A stretch of DNA of 64,000 nt from an uncultured Geobacter sp. (lineage in GTDB: Bacteria > Desulfobacterota > Desulfuromonadia > Geobacterales > Geobacteraceae). The stretch covers positions 1-64,000 of the forward strand of contig CAIWTU010000051.1 in assembly GCA_903915655.1 (NCBI GenBank), read 5' to 3'. The notes under the pieces were generated by a model. The model did not search any database. It saw only the letters and a program-made list of their open reading frames with translations, and had not been told where the DNA came from. The position numbers and the translations under genes were made by a program. Below are positions 25,430-35,200 of the stretch, in pieces (position 1 is the stretch's first letter; each line of letters begins with the position of its first letter).

Positions 25430-26056
25430 ATGATTTTTGAAACCGTTGTAGTAGGTCCGCTGGCCGTCAATTGTTACCTTTTGGGCTGCGAAAAGACAAG
25501 GGAAGGGGTTCTGATCGATCCGGGCGCCGATACTGATAAACTTACAGCTCTCCTTTCCCGTCACCAACTCAAGATCATTCATGTAATAAATACGCACGGT
25601 CATTTCGACCATGTGGGCGGCAATCGGAAAATAGTTGAGGAGACCGGTGCGGACCTTTTGCTTCATGAAGCCGATGTTCCGCTATTAGCACGAGCTGCTG
25701 CAACAGCTGCCGCCTATGGCCTCCCCTGTGTCGATTCTCCGCCGCCTGATAATTATTTGCTGGATGGGATGACCATCAACTTTGGAACTTATCAACTCAA
25801 GGTCCTGCATACCCCCGGGCATACCCCGGGAGGGTGTTGTCTCAGCCTGGACGGGATAGTTATAACCGGTGATACCCTGTTTGCCGAGTCCGTGGGACGT
25901 ACCGATCTCCCCGGCGGTTCTCTTGAACTCTTGATGGAGAGTATTCGCGGCAAGCTGCTGACCCTCCCTGATGATACCGTTGCCTACCCAGGGCATGGTC
26001 CTTCCACGAATATCGGCAGGGAAAAGAGGATCAATCCTTATCTGCAGGGTCGATGA
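25430..26056 (+). CDS. Metallo-beta-lactamase-fold hydrolase (glyoxalase II-like)
   Basis: The 208-residue protein has the complete metal motif H-x-H-x-D-H in INTHGHFDHVGG near residue 60, then a histidine in LHTPGHTPGGCCL, the aspartate in ITGDTLF and the C-terminal histidine in VAYPGHGP. These bind two metal ions. The compact size and sequence agree with the hydroxyacylglutathione hydrolase-like subfamily, which also includes bacillithiol- or thiol-dependent hydrolases, so the thioester substrate is unsure. ATG at 25430 follows AAGGAAAGGGTT. It lies 46 bases after the HD protein and upstream of coaBC. Confidence 0.93.
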   Translation: MIFETVVVGPLAVNCYLLGCEKTREGVLIDPGADTDKLTALLSRHQLKIIHVINTHGHFDHVGGNRKIVEETGADLLLHEADVPLLARAAATAAAYGLPCVDSPPPDNYLLDGMTINFGTYQLKVLHTPGHTPGGCCLSLDGIVITGDTLFAESVGRTDLPGGSLELLMESIRGKLLTLPDDTVAYPGHGPSTNIGREKRINPYLQGR

Positions 26057-26164
26057 TCTTTTTACCGGGAGACTCTTGTCCTAAAAGGTCAGAAGGCAGA
26101 GGTTATTGACTGAAAATCAACCTGACCCACTTTGCAGGTGAAGGGGGCTCTCGAGGTCTGCTGC

Positions 26165-27394
26165 ATGCTGAAAGGAAAAGAAATAGTTCTGGGAGTCACC
26201 GGCGGCATCGCTGCCTATAAGGCGGTGGAATTGCTTCGCCTTCTTACCAGGGGAGGGGCCAATGTCCATGTGGTTATGACGCGGGCTGCGATGGAGTTTG
26301 TTGCCCCCCTCACCTTTCAGACCCTCTCAATGAACCAGGTGCACACGGATCTTTTTAAGCTGATTTCGGAACGGGAGATTGGTCACATTGCCCTGGCGGA
26401 CCGGGCAGATCTTCTCGTTATTGCCCCGGCTACCGCCAATTGCATAGGAAAGCTTGCTTCTGGAATTGCAGATGACCTCCTCACTACGACAGTAATGGCG
26501 ACTAAAGCCCCAGTTCTTATTGCGCCGGCCATGAATGTCAATATGTACGAAAATGCACTGTTCGGGGAAAATGTCGGGAAGCTGAGGCAACACGGATTTA
26601 TTTTTGTCGAGCCGGTCAAGGGGATGCTGGCATGTGGTTGGGAAGGGGAGGGGAAGCTTCAGGAACCGCAGATTATTTTTGAGGAGGTTGTGGCGGCCCT
26701 TGCAGTCAAGGATCTAGCCGGCGAAAAAGTTCTGATAACCGCAGGGCCTACTCGCGAAGAACTTGACCCGGTACGTTACCTGAGCAATCACTCCTCTGGT
26801 AAGATGGGTTATGCCATTGCAAGGGCGGCGTATCGACGCGGAGCGAAAGTAACCCTTGTGACCGGTCCCACCTCTCTGAAGGAACCTTACGGGGTCGAGA
26901 CGATCAAGGCCGTGTCAGCGGCCGAAATGCATGAAAAAGTGCTCAGCTGCTTCACAGAGAGCAGCGTTATTATAAAGGCGGCCGCAGTGGCGGATTACCG
27001 TCCCCGGCTTCGTGCCGACAAAAAAATAAAAAAGTCCGATAAAACTGTGACTCTTGATCTGCTGAAGAATCCGGATATCCTGGCTGAATTGGGCCGACGG
27101 AAAGAAGCGAGGCTTCTGGTCGGATTTGCTGCCGAAACCGGTGACCTGGAAAAGAATGCCGGTAAAAAGCTGGTGGAAAAGAATCTGGATATGGTTGTTG
27201 CCAACGATATCTGTCAGGCCGGCGCCGGATTCAATGTTGATACCAACTGCGTGACGCTCCTTTTTCGAGACGGCAGAGTGGAAAATCTGCCGCTGATGCA
27301 AAAGGATGCGCTGGCTGATGTTATCCTTGACCGGGTGGTAGCTCTCCTCAGGGGGAAAGCCGGACAAGGACTGCTCCCCGGAACAGTGACGTAG
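26165..27394 (+). CDS. coaBC: Bifunctional phosphopantothenoylcysteine decarboxylase/synthetase
   Basis: It makes phosphopantetheine for coenzyme A in two steps: CoaB joins cysteine to 4'-phosphopantothenate and CoaC decarboxylates the product. The N-terminal flavoprotein CoaC domain (1-185) shows GVTGGIAAYKAVELLR, the active-site His in EIGHIALADRAD, PATANCIGKLASGIADDLL and the flexible flap cysteine in MLACGWEGEGKL. The CoaB domain (~190-405) has ITAGPTREELDPVRYLSN, SSGKMGYAIARAAYRRGA and AAAVADYRP. The start at 26165 (ATG) fits the family length of about 400 residues. GAGGTCTGCTGC just upstream is only a moderate ribosome site. It runs toward the phospholipase-like gene. Confidence 0.95.
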   Translation: MLKGKEIVLGVTGGIAAYKAVELLRLLTRGGANVHVVMTRAAMEFVAPLTFQTLSMNQVHTDLFKLISEREIGHIALADRADLLVIAPATANCIGKLASGIADDLLTTTVMATKAPVLIAPAMNVNMYENALFGENVGKLRQHGFIFVEPVKGMLACGWEGEGKLQEPQIIFEEVVAALAVKDLAGEKVLITAGPTREELDPVRYLSNHSSGKMGYAIARAAYRRGAKVTLVTGPTSLKEPYGVETIKAVSAAEMHEKVLSCFTESSVIIKAAAVADYRPRLRADKKIKKSDKTVTLDLLKNPDILAELGRRKEARLLVGFAAETGDLEKNAGKKLVEKNLDMVVANDICQAGAGFNVDTNCVTLLFRDGRVENLPLMQKDALADVILDRVVALLRGKAGQGLLPGTVT

Positions 27395-27406
27395 CGACCT
27401 TCCGGT

Positions 27407-28315
27407 TCAATTATTGCTGAGGATATCCTGCAGGAGCTCAGGATTGCAGATTGCGAGGCGCAGTTTTTTTTTGATTTCTTCCAGTTCTGCCATAGCTTCG
27501 GGTTTGGCAATTTTGCCGCTCTTATATAGAATACGAAGATTTTTCCGGACTTTGGCGGCAGTCAAGATGGCCCGTTCCCCGGTGGGGTCCGCTTTAATGA
27601 TCTGCGATCCGGCCTGATTGTTCAGAAAATCCAACGCCGCTTCCTCCGCCAGTGCAGCATATTCATTGCGGTCCTCAATTTCCAGGAGATGGCGCGATGA
27701 GCCCGCATATGTTTTGATCACTTTCTGCCATCTTTCCAGACGGCTCACCAGCAGGATTGAATTAAAGATGCGCTTGTTTGTATTGAAAGAGAAGAGGGTC
27801 TTCGAAACCACATCTCGCAACATGGCATCGTTATCCTTGTAATGTTCTGTTGATACCTTTCTGCCGATTTCCCACAGCTCCTTCTCGACAAAGCTGTCAA
27901 AACGCATTTCCCAGTAGGTGTGTTTCATGGTGAGCGTGGGGAAACTCCGCATCACTTTATAAGGTACGAAGTAGTTGTGGGCGATGGTGTCGGCCGCCAG
28001 GTGGGTAAGATATCCGTAGGCACATGCTTTCTGAGGTCTGCTTTTGGACTGTTCAAGGAGTTTCATTCCAGTTGACCATCTGTGGCAATGCTGCAGATAA
28101 TGGGTAAATTTTTTAGCGAGAGTAATGTCGGCAGCTATGCAGCCATACAGAAAGTCGTTGGGATATTCCGACAGGATCGTGGCAATGACCGGACTGATTG
28201 CCTGAAGGTTTCTCAGAACCGATATGCCGAGTTGCAGGTGAAATCCGGCGCCCCATGCATAGGCTTCCTCCGGAATAAGCAGGGCAAGTATAAGAACTGC
28301 CATAAAAACTAACAT
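27407..28315 (-). CDS. Zinc-dependent phospholipase C-like protein
   Basis: This 302-residue protein starts with a signal-like segment (MLVFMAVLILALLIPEEAYA) and then the zinc-dependent phospholipase C/S1-P1 nuclease fold: WGAGFHLQLGISVLR with the N-terminal Trp and His, YPNDFLYGCIAAD, then YGYLTHLAADTIAHNYFVP with the metal-binding histidines and Asp. The rest is mostly helical, with an Arg/Lys-rich tail. Exported relatives include secreted phospholipases C, but in Gram-negatives many have no known substrate. The start codon at 28315 lies only 15 bases from the start of the divergent glycosylase gene. Without a longer spacer, the promoters must lie inside the neighbouring genes. Confidence 0.85.
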   Translation of the reverse strand: MLVFMAVLILALLIPEEAYAWGAGFHLQLGISVLRNLQAISPVIATILSEYPNDFLYGCIAADITLAKKFTHYLQHCHRWSTGMKLLEQSKSRPQKACAYGYLTHLAADTIAHNYFVPYKVMRSFPTLTMKHTYWEMRFDSFVEKELWEIGRKVSTEHYKDNDAMLRDVVSKTLFSFNTNKRIFNSILLVSRLERWQKVIKTYAGSSRHLLEIEDRNEYAALAEEAALDFLNNQAGSQIIKADPTGERAILTAAKVRKNLRILYKSGKIAKPEAMAELEEIKKKLRLAICNPELLQDILSNN

Positions 28316-28329
28316 AGAGTTGAAGAATA

Positions 28330-29187
28330 ATGAATAATCGGAAAATAGTAAAGGGGTTTGATATCGGCACGCCGGATGATCTGCGTCAGGCACTGCAATC
28401 TTTGCGGGGATATCTTCAGGATCTGCTGGAAACAGGGGTTGATACCCTTCCCTTGTTGCCTGCCGGGGAAACAGGACGGTTTCATACTGCTGCAATTGAA
28501 GAGTTTCCGGTTTCTGCGGCCGGACAGCTGTGCGGGATTGTTGCAGAAACTTCAAAGGCTGATTACCCCGGGGGGGGCTCCCGCGCAAATGTGAATGGTG
28601 GCGGGTATCCGGAAGCTATTTCCGATATCGCGAAGGAGGTGGAGAGATGCCGCCGCTGTTCGCTCTGGGAATCACGAACAAAGCCTGTTTTCGGGACCGG
28701 TAACCACAAAGCTCGCCTGATCTTTGTCGGGGAAGCCCCGGGAAGGGACGAGGATCTTCAGGGGGTCCCGTTTGTCGGGAGGGCGGGTGAACTTCTAACC
28801 AGTATGACAGGGCGGATGGGCTTGAGTCGCGATGACGTGTATATCTGCAATGTCCTGAAGTGCAGGCCGCCCAATAACAGAAATCCCCTGCCGGACGAAA
28901 TCGAAAGCTGCACTTCTTATCTGCTGCGCCAACTGGAGGTTATCAGGCCTGAAGCGATTATTGCCCTTGGTACCTTTGCCTCGCAGACGTTATTGGCAAC
29001 AAAAGAGCCGATCTCGAGGTTGCGAGGCAGGTTCCATGAATACCAGGGAATTCCTCTCATGCCTACCTTCCACCCCTCATTTCTGTTGCGAAACGGTCCC
29101 GGGATGAGGTGGCTGGTCTGGGAAGATATGGTAAAGGTGATGGAGCTCCTCGGGATGGCGGTGCCGGAGATAAAGAAGAAACGTTGA
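28330..29187 (+). CDS. Uracil-DNA glycosylase, family 4 (iron-sulfur type)
   Basis: It removes uracil from DNA after cytosine deamination. The N-terminal ~90 residues are variable. The catalytic core has CRRCSLWESRTKPVFGTGN with two iron-sulfur cysteines, then the motif GEAPGRDEDLQGVPFVGRAG, then CNVLKCRPPNNRNPLPDEIESC, with the other two cysteines 15 residues apart, and the C-terminal HPSFLL motif. These are the marks of the family 4 enzymes, which carry a [4Fe-4S] cluster. The ATG at 28330 has no clear ribosome site. The short N-terminal extension is common in relatives. It converges with the NtrC-type gene downstream, with just two bases between their ends. Confidence 0.93.
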   Translation: MNNRKIVKGFDIGTPDDLRQALQSLRGYLQDLLETGVDTLPLLPAGETGRFHTAAIEEFPVSAAGQLCGIVAETSKADYPGGGSRANVNGGGYPEAISDIAKEVERCRRCSLWESRTKPVFGTGNHKARLIFVGEAPGRDEDLQGVPFVGRAGELLTSMTGRMGLSRDDVYICNVLKCRPPNNRNPLPDEIESCTSYLLRQLEVIRPEAIIALGTFASQTLLATKEPISRLRGRFHEYQGIPLMPTFHPSFLLRNGPGMRWLVWEDMVKVMELLGMAVPEIKKKR

Positions 29188-29189
29188 GC

Positions 29190-30557
29190 TTAACCCGGGT
29201 TCTCGATTCCGAGTCGGCGCATCTTCTCCACCAGTGTAGTCCTGTTCAGCTTCAGCATTGACGCTGCTTGTGCTTTAACCCCTTTGGCTAGCAGCAGCGC
29301 CTCGATAATCATCTGCTTTTCTATCTCGCTGACGGTCTTTGCCAGATCTATACCGCGTTCGGTTACCCTGGTCATGACCTGTTCCCTTATATTGGTGGGT
29401 ACGTCCTGCTCTGTAATGGTGCTGCCATCCGTGAGGGTGACCATACGTTCGATGGCATTTTCCAGTTCACGGACATTCCCTGGCCAATGGTAAAGCTCCA
29501 GTATTTCAATGGCCTCTTTCTGAATTGTCATGACAGGCTGTTTCATTTCCAGGCAGTTTTTTTCGATGAAGTGCATTGAGAGGGGGAGAATATCTTCAGT
29601 TCTCTCCCTTAGTGGTGGTATCGTTACCGGGATAACATTGAGACGGTAATAGAGATCTTCCCTGAATTTTACTCTTTTTACTTCCTCTTCCAGGTTGACA
29701 TTGGTGGCGGATATGATCCTGACATCCAGTTTTATCGGTTTTGTGGAGCCGACCCGTTCTACTTCCTGTTCCTGAAGCACTCGCAGGAGCTTGGTTTGCA
29801 GATGCATCGGCATGATTCCGATCTCGTCGAGGAAAACGGTGCCAAAATTTGCAGCCTCAAACTTTCCGATTTTATCACGGATTGCCCCGGTAAAGGCCCC
29901 TTTTACATGTCCGAAAAGCTCGCTTTCCAGCAAGGTCTCCGGGATGGCGGCACAATTTACTGCGATGAAGGGCTTTTCTCTCCGTAGCCCATTAAAATGG
30001 AGGGCCTTTGCCACCAGTTCCTTGCCGGTTCCGGATTCGCCGAGAATGAGAACCGTTGAGTCGGTATTGGCAACCCGTTTCATGCGGGAAAAGACCTTTT
30101 GCATCGCAGCGGAGTTACCGATGATATTGGAAAATCCGAATTTGTCCCGCAGCTGTTTTTTCAGATAGACATTTTCGTTGAGGATTTGGCGCTTTTCTAC
30201 GGCTTTGGTGATGATAATCTGGAGTTCTTCGAAGTTAAGCGGTTTGGTGATGTAGTCGAAGGCCCCTTCCTTCATCGCCTTTACCGCAGTTTCTGCCGAG
30301 GCGTGGCCGGTTATGAGAATTACCTCGGTCAGCGGGGAGCGCTCTTTTACCTTTTTAAGTATGTCTATGCCGTTTACATCAGGGAGAAACAGATCCGTTA
30401 CGATGATGTCGAACTGCTCCAGGGCCAGCAGTTGAAACGCCTTCTCGCCCGATTCGACTCCAATTACCGCATAGCCTGCAGCTTTAAGGAGTTTTGTAAG
30501 GGGTTCCCTGCTCAATTCTTCGTCTTCGATTAGGAGAATTTTGGCCTGTTCTGTCAT
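29190..30557 (-). CDS. NtrC-family sigma-54-dependent response regulator
   Basis: This is a complete activator of 455 residues. Receiver domain (1-125): D55 in IIVTDLFLPDVNG and lysine in YITKPLN. AAA+ domain (~145-380): Walker A GESGTGKE at 173-180, the sigma-54 contact loop GAFTGA at 220-225, Walker B in VFLDEIG and the arginine-finger region REDLYYRLNV. A Fis-type helix-turn-helix ends the chain (QAASMLKLNRTTLVEKMRRLG). Phosphorylation should trigger hexamer formation and open sigma-54 promoters, but no target is evident. No histidine kinase is adjacent. It is followed on the same strand, across a short gap, by the parvulin gene, which is unlikely to be co-transcribed. Confidence 0.96.
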   Translation of the reverse strand: MTEQAKILLIEDEELSREPLTKLLKAAGYAVIGVESGEKAFQLLALEQFDIIVTDLFLPDVNGIDILKKVKERSPLTEVILITGHASAETAVKAMKEGAFDYITKPLNFEELQIIITKAVEKRQILNENVYLKKQLRDKFGFSNIIGNSAAMQKVFSRMKRVANTDSTVLILGESGTGKELVAKALHFNGLRREKPFIAVNCAAIPETLLESELFGHVKGAFTGAIRDKIGKFEAANFGTVFLDEIGIMPMHLQTKLLRVLQEQEVERVGSTKPIKLDVRIISATNVNLEEEVKRVKFREDLYYRLNVIPVTIPPLRERTEDILPLSMHFIEKNCLEMKQPVMTIQKEAIEILELYHWPGNVRELENAIERMVTLTDGSTITEQDVPTNIREQVMTRVTERGIDLAKTVSEIEKQMIIEALLLAKGVKAQAASMLKLNRTTLVEKMRRLGIENPG

Positions 30558-30789
30558 CTCTACCCCATGGAGTTCGCGGTAAAAATAACACTTTATTAAT
30601 AAACTGGCAAGGGCTCATTTTCCGCAGCTATCCAGTTGCGATACTTTTCATCCGGAGACGGGCTTTCCCGCCCTGGCGTTGGAACTGGCTCCCTGCCGCC
30701 TGGTTTTCTACAGAGATTGGCCGGGATCGCAACCGGATAAAAATTACAGTGCCCATCTTCAGGGTGTCGATAGGCCTCCGGGTATATTT

Positions 30790-30828
30790 AATGATAAAAC
30801 CCCTCCCCAATCGATATCGGGGAGGGGT
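30790..30828 (-). terminator. Intrinsic terminator for the parvulin gene
   Basis: A perfect 10-bp GC-rich stem (30819-30828 with 30799-30808, loop of 10 bases) reads on the minus strand directly into TTTTATCAT. It lies 35 bases after the parvulin stop. Confidence 0.8.
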
Positions 30829-30863
30829 CTGATGATTTGATCCACTGCGCAGGAAGAGTAGCC

Positions 30864-31889
30864 TTAACTTTTTAGGATCTCAATTTTGGCATCTTTTCGC
30901 AGTTTATCCAGATACTCGGTTACTCCTTTCTGGATTTTCAGCGATTTCAGGTACTCTTCGATATTTTTTTTCGCCTCTTCAAACGAGCGTGTGCCGGCGG
31001 CCTTTTTTTCCTGAACCTTTATGATGTGGTAGCCGAACTTTGTTTCCACGACTTCGCTGATATCTCCAGGTTTCAGGGCAAAAGCCACTTTATCGAATTC
31101 CGGGACCATCTGTCCCTTGGTGAAAAAGCCAAGATCTCCACCCTGGGCGGAACTGGGGCAGGTTGACTCTTTCTTTGCTATGGCGGCAAAATCCTCACCG
31201 GCCAAAATCCTTTTGCGGATTGCCTCTGCCTTTTCCCGGGCCTTTTTCTTGTCGGCGTCGGTAGCTTTTGCATCTACACCGATGAGGATATGACTGGCTT
31301 TTACACTTTCATCGTTTTTGAATTTGTCCTTGTTCTCCTCGTAGAATTTCTTGACCTCTGCGTCCGTTACGCTGACTTTAGAAACGACCTCTTTTTCCAG
31401 CAAATTATTGATGACAACCTCTTTACGCATGAGTAATGTCATCTCTTTTTCGGTCAGATTGTTTTCCTTCAGGACCTTTTCGTACTCGGCCGTGGATGGA
31501 AACTGTGCCTTTCTCTGTGACATCTGTTTCTCTACCTGCCTGTCCAGCTCTTTAATGTCCGATTGCTTGAGGCCTGCCTGATAAAGAAGTTCGGAAGAAA
31601 TCAGCTGGTTCGTTGCAGCAGTTTCAGCCTTCTTCATGACCTCACCAGAGACCGGTTGCTGCATCTTGCTCTGGGCAAGCAAAATCTTGACGGCTCGATC
31701 TACATCGGTCTGGGTGATGGCCACACCGTTTACCTTTGCAACAATGTCTTTTGAAATGGTTGCCGCAGGCTGAGCCTTGACCGGTTTGGCGGCCTTTTTG
31801 TCTGCGCCTGAAGCCGCGCCTGTGAGTGCAATCAGCAGGGCCGTCGTCGTGCATGCAGAGCGATACAAAAACTTTTTGTTGATATTCAT
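30864..31889 (-). CDS. Periplasmic peptidyl-prolyl isomerase, parvulin/SurA type
   Basis: It speeds proline isomerisation and helps fold exported proteins. The 341-residue chain has a signal peptide (basic MNINKKFLYRSA, hydrophobic ALLIALTGAASGA), a helical SurA-N-like chaperone domain at ~45-180 (VAKVNGVAITQTDVDRAV and a Lys/Glu-rich helix) and a parvulin domain at ~185-285 with SHILIGVDAK, STCPSSAQGGDLGFFTKGQMV and the GYHIIKVQEKK ending. A C-terminal helix follows. AGGAG precedes the ATG at 31889. A farther ATG at 31934 would add residues without signal-peptide character. Its own terminator is present. Confidence 0.93.
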   Translation of the reverse strand: MNINKKFLYRSACTTTALLIALTGAASGADKKAAKPVKAQPAATISKDIVAKVNGVAITQTDVDRAVKILLAQSKMQQPVSGEVMKKAETAATNQLISSELLYQAGLKQSDIKELDRQVEKQMSQRKAQFPSTAEYEKVLKENNLTEKEMTLLMRKEVVINNLLEKEVVSKVSVTDAEVKKFYEENKDKFKNDESVKASHILIGVDAKATDADKKKAREKAEAIRKRILAGEDFAAIAKKESTCPSSAQGGDLGFFTKGQMVPEFDKVAFALKPGDISEVVETKFGYHIIKVQEKKAAGTRSFEEAKKNIEEYLKSLKIQKGVTEYLDKLRKDAKIEILKS

Positions 31890-32272
31890 GCAGGATCTCC
31901 TTTGTGGATTTATTAAACCTTTGCAGTCTAACATGTCAGCAAAATTATGAAAAGTAAATATTTAGCGACAGCTTTGAGAACCTTCGGCTCGCTCCCCTGG
32001 CGAATCTCCAGTCCTGCCTGGTCAAGGACTCTTCCGAGCTTCAGCGGGGTGGATGAATTATTGCGGTGTATTGCGCCTCCCTGGGCGGGGAGAGCTCAAG
32101 AGATTGTCCGGAATTATAGAGTTGACTTTGTTTTTTGAATCTGGTTTTATACGGGACAATGATAACTGTAACTATCTGTAAAAATACTAATTTTCTAATG
32201 TTCGCTGCTTCTCGCTGATGGGGGCAGGATTTCCATGTACCACTATTTTATTTAACCCAGGAGACCTGTAGA
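31890..32272 (+). promoter_or_regulatory. Intergenic region with candidate pyc promoter
   Basis: The best match to a sigma-70 promoter is TTGACT at 32122-32127 and TTTTAT at 32145-32150 (17 bases apart), 120 bases upstream of the pyc start. The rest of the 383 bases has no supported gene. A small GC hairpin near 32080-32095 is of unknown meaning. Confidence 0.45.
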
Positions 32273-35200
32273 GTGAAAAGAAAGTTCAAAAAAGTAATGG
32301 CTGCGAACCGGGGCGAGATAGCCATCCGTATCTTCCGGGCATGCGCCGAACTTGGCATCAGTACGGTAGCCATCTATTCTCTGGAAGACAAGCTCTCTTT
32401 GTACCGATATAAGGCCGATGAAGCCTATCTCATCGGCAAGGGGAAAGGCCCGGTAGAGGCGTATCTTGGTATTGATGAGATCATTGCCCTGGCAAAGAAG
32501 ATAAATGTGGATGCTATTCATCCCGGGTATGGCTTCCTCTCCGAAAATCAGGAGTTTGCCGAGAAATGTGAAGCTTCCGGAATTGTTTTCATCGGCCCGA
32601 CCGCAGAGATGCAGCGTAAGCTGGGTGATAAGATCGCTGCCCGCCGTGTCGCCATTGATGCCGGAGTTCCGGTAATCCCGGGTACCCTTGACGCTATAGA
32701 GCAGGAAGAAGATGCGCTCGAATTTGCAAGAAATTACGGCTACCCAATCATTGTAAAGGCGGCAGCCGGTGGCGGTGGGCGTGGCATGCGTATTGCCCGG
32801 AATCGCAAGGAATTGATCGAAGGGCTTGACAGCGCCCGGAGCGAGGCCAAGGCTGCGTTCGGAAATGCAGCAGTATTTCTGGAAAGGTGCATTGAAAACC
32901 CGAAACATATAGAGGTGCAGGTTCTTGGTGACAACTACGGCAACCTTGTGCACTTCTTCGAACGGGACTGTTCCATCCAGCGTCGCCATCAGAAGGTGGT
33001 CGAATTTGCCCCGTCACTCAGCATTACCCCGGAGAGGCGCGAAGAACTTTGCGCTGCTGCTCTCAAGATAGCAAAACAGGTAAATTATCGTAACGCCGGA
33101 ACCGTTGAGTTCCTCCTTGATCAGGAGGGGAATTACTTCTTCATAGAGATGAACCCTCGGATTCAGGTTGAGCATACCGTTACGGAGATGATAACCGGCA
33201 GGAATCTGGTGCAGGCTCAGATACTTGTTGCCCAGGGGCTTAAATTGTCTGATCCGGAGATCGGCATTCCGAGCCAACAGGCTATCGATATGCGTGGTTA
33301 TGCGATTCAGTGCCGCATCACTACCGAGGATCCGGTCAATAACTTCGCTCCTGATTTCGGAACACTGAAGGCGTATCGTTCGCCAGGCGGTTACGGCGTT
33401 CGCCTCGATGCCGGAAATGCGTTTACCGGGGCGCACATCACCCCTTATTACGATTCCCTGCTGGTCAAGATCAGCACCTGGGGGCTCACCCTGAAAGAAG
33501 CGGCATGTGTTATGGACCGTTCCCTCCGGGAATTCCGCATTCGTGGTGTGAACACAAACATAATGTTCCTGGAGAACGTCGTCACCCACCCGACTTTCCT
33601 GAACGGCAGCTGTGACACCTCCTTTATCGACAAGCACCCAGAACTGATGAAGATGCGCGAGAAAAAGGACCGGGCGACAAAGGTACTCAATTTTATCGGC
33701 GATGTCATAGTCAATGGCCTACCTGGAATACCCCGCCTCCCCAAATCTCCGGCCATGCTTGAGCCGACGGTTCCCGAGATAGCCTTGACTGTGAAGCGTC
33801 CCTACGGAACCCGGGACAGGTTGAAGGAGGTTGGCGCGGAAGGGGTTGTGAAGTGGATATTGGAGCAGAAAAAGCTCCTGATAACCGATACCACTATGCG
33901 TGATGCTCATCAGTCCCTTCTCGCCACGAGGGTCAGGAGCTACGATTTGCTTAGAATTGCCGAACCGACATCATATCTGGGGGCGGAACTTTTTTCCCTG
34001 GAAATGTGGGGTGGCGCCACCTTCGACGTTGCCATGCGTTTTCTCAAGGAATGCCCATGGGACCGGCTGCACAAATTGACCGAAGCTATCCCCAATGTTC
34101 TCTTCCAGATGTTGCTGCGCGGTTCCAACGCCGTTGGCTATACCAATTACCCTGATAATGTCGTGCAGCGGTTTGTGGCGGAGGCAGCAAGCTCCGGGAT
34201 AGATATATTCAGGGTTTTTGACTCCCTTAACTGGACCAGGGGGATGACGGTAGCGATGGATGCCGTACTGAAAACCGGCAAGATTTGCGAGGCGTCAATC
34301 TGTTATACCGGTGACATCAGCGATCCCAGACGGGACAAATATCCGCTTGAATATTATGTCTCTCTTGCCAGGGAACTCGAGCGGATGGGAGCCCATATTC
34401 TGGCCATCAAGGATATGGCAGGTCTCCTCAAACCGTTTGCCGCGCAGAAGCTGGTAAGAGCCTTGAAGGAAGAGATCGGCATTCCGATTCATCTCCATAC
34501 CCATGATACGTCGGGTAACGGCGCAGCGACGATACTGATGGCATGCCAGGCGGGGGTCGATATCGTGGACGCAGGCCTTTCATCTATTTCAGGACTGACC
34601 TCACAGCCGAATCTCAACGCCATCGTCGCTGCACTGAAAGGGACTGAATGGGATCCGCAGCTCAATGAGGCCGGTCTGCAAAAACTGGCCAATTACTGGG
34701 AAACCGTGCGCGATTACTACACCCCTTTCGAGTCAGGCCTGAAGAGCGGCACTGCTGAAGTTTATCGCCATGAAATTCCCGGAGGACAGTACTCCAACTA
34801 CAAGCCGCAGGTTGCCGGCCTCGGTCTTTTGGACCGATGGGAAGAGTGCAAGGAGATGTACCACAAGGTCAACACCCTTTTTGGCGATATAATAAAAGTT
34901 ACCCCTTCCTCCAAGGTTGTCGGCGATATGGCGGTCTTTCTGGTCAAGAATAATATTTCCGTGGAGGATGTTTTCACAAAGGGTGATGAGTTGACCTTTC
35001 CCGAATCTGTGGTCGGATTCTTCAAAGGGATGATCGGTCAGCCGTACGGGGGGTTCCCTGAAGAGCTGCAGAAAATCATTCTCAAGGGGGAGTCGCCGGT
35101 TACCTGCCGGCCCGGGGAGTTGCTGCCGCCGGTAGATTTTGAGAAAGAGCGGAATAATGTCAAAATCAAGTTCGGCTGGTCGATTGACGACAAGGACCTT

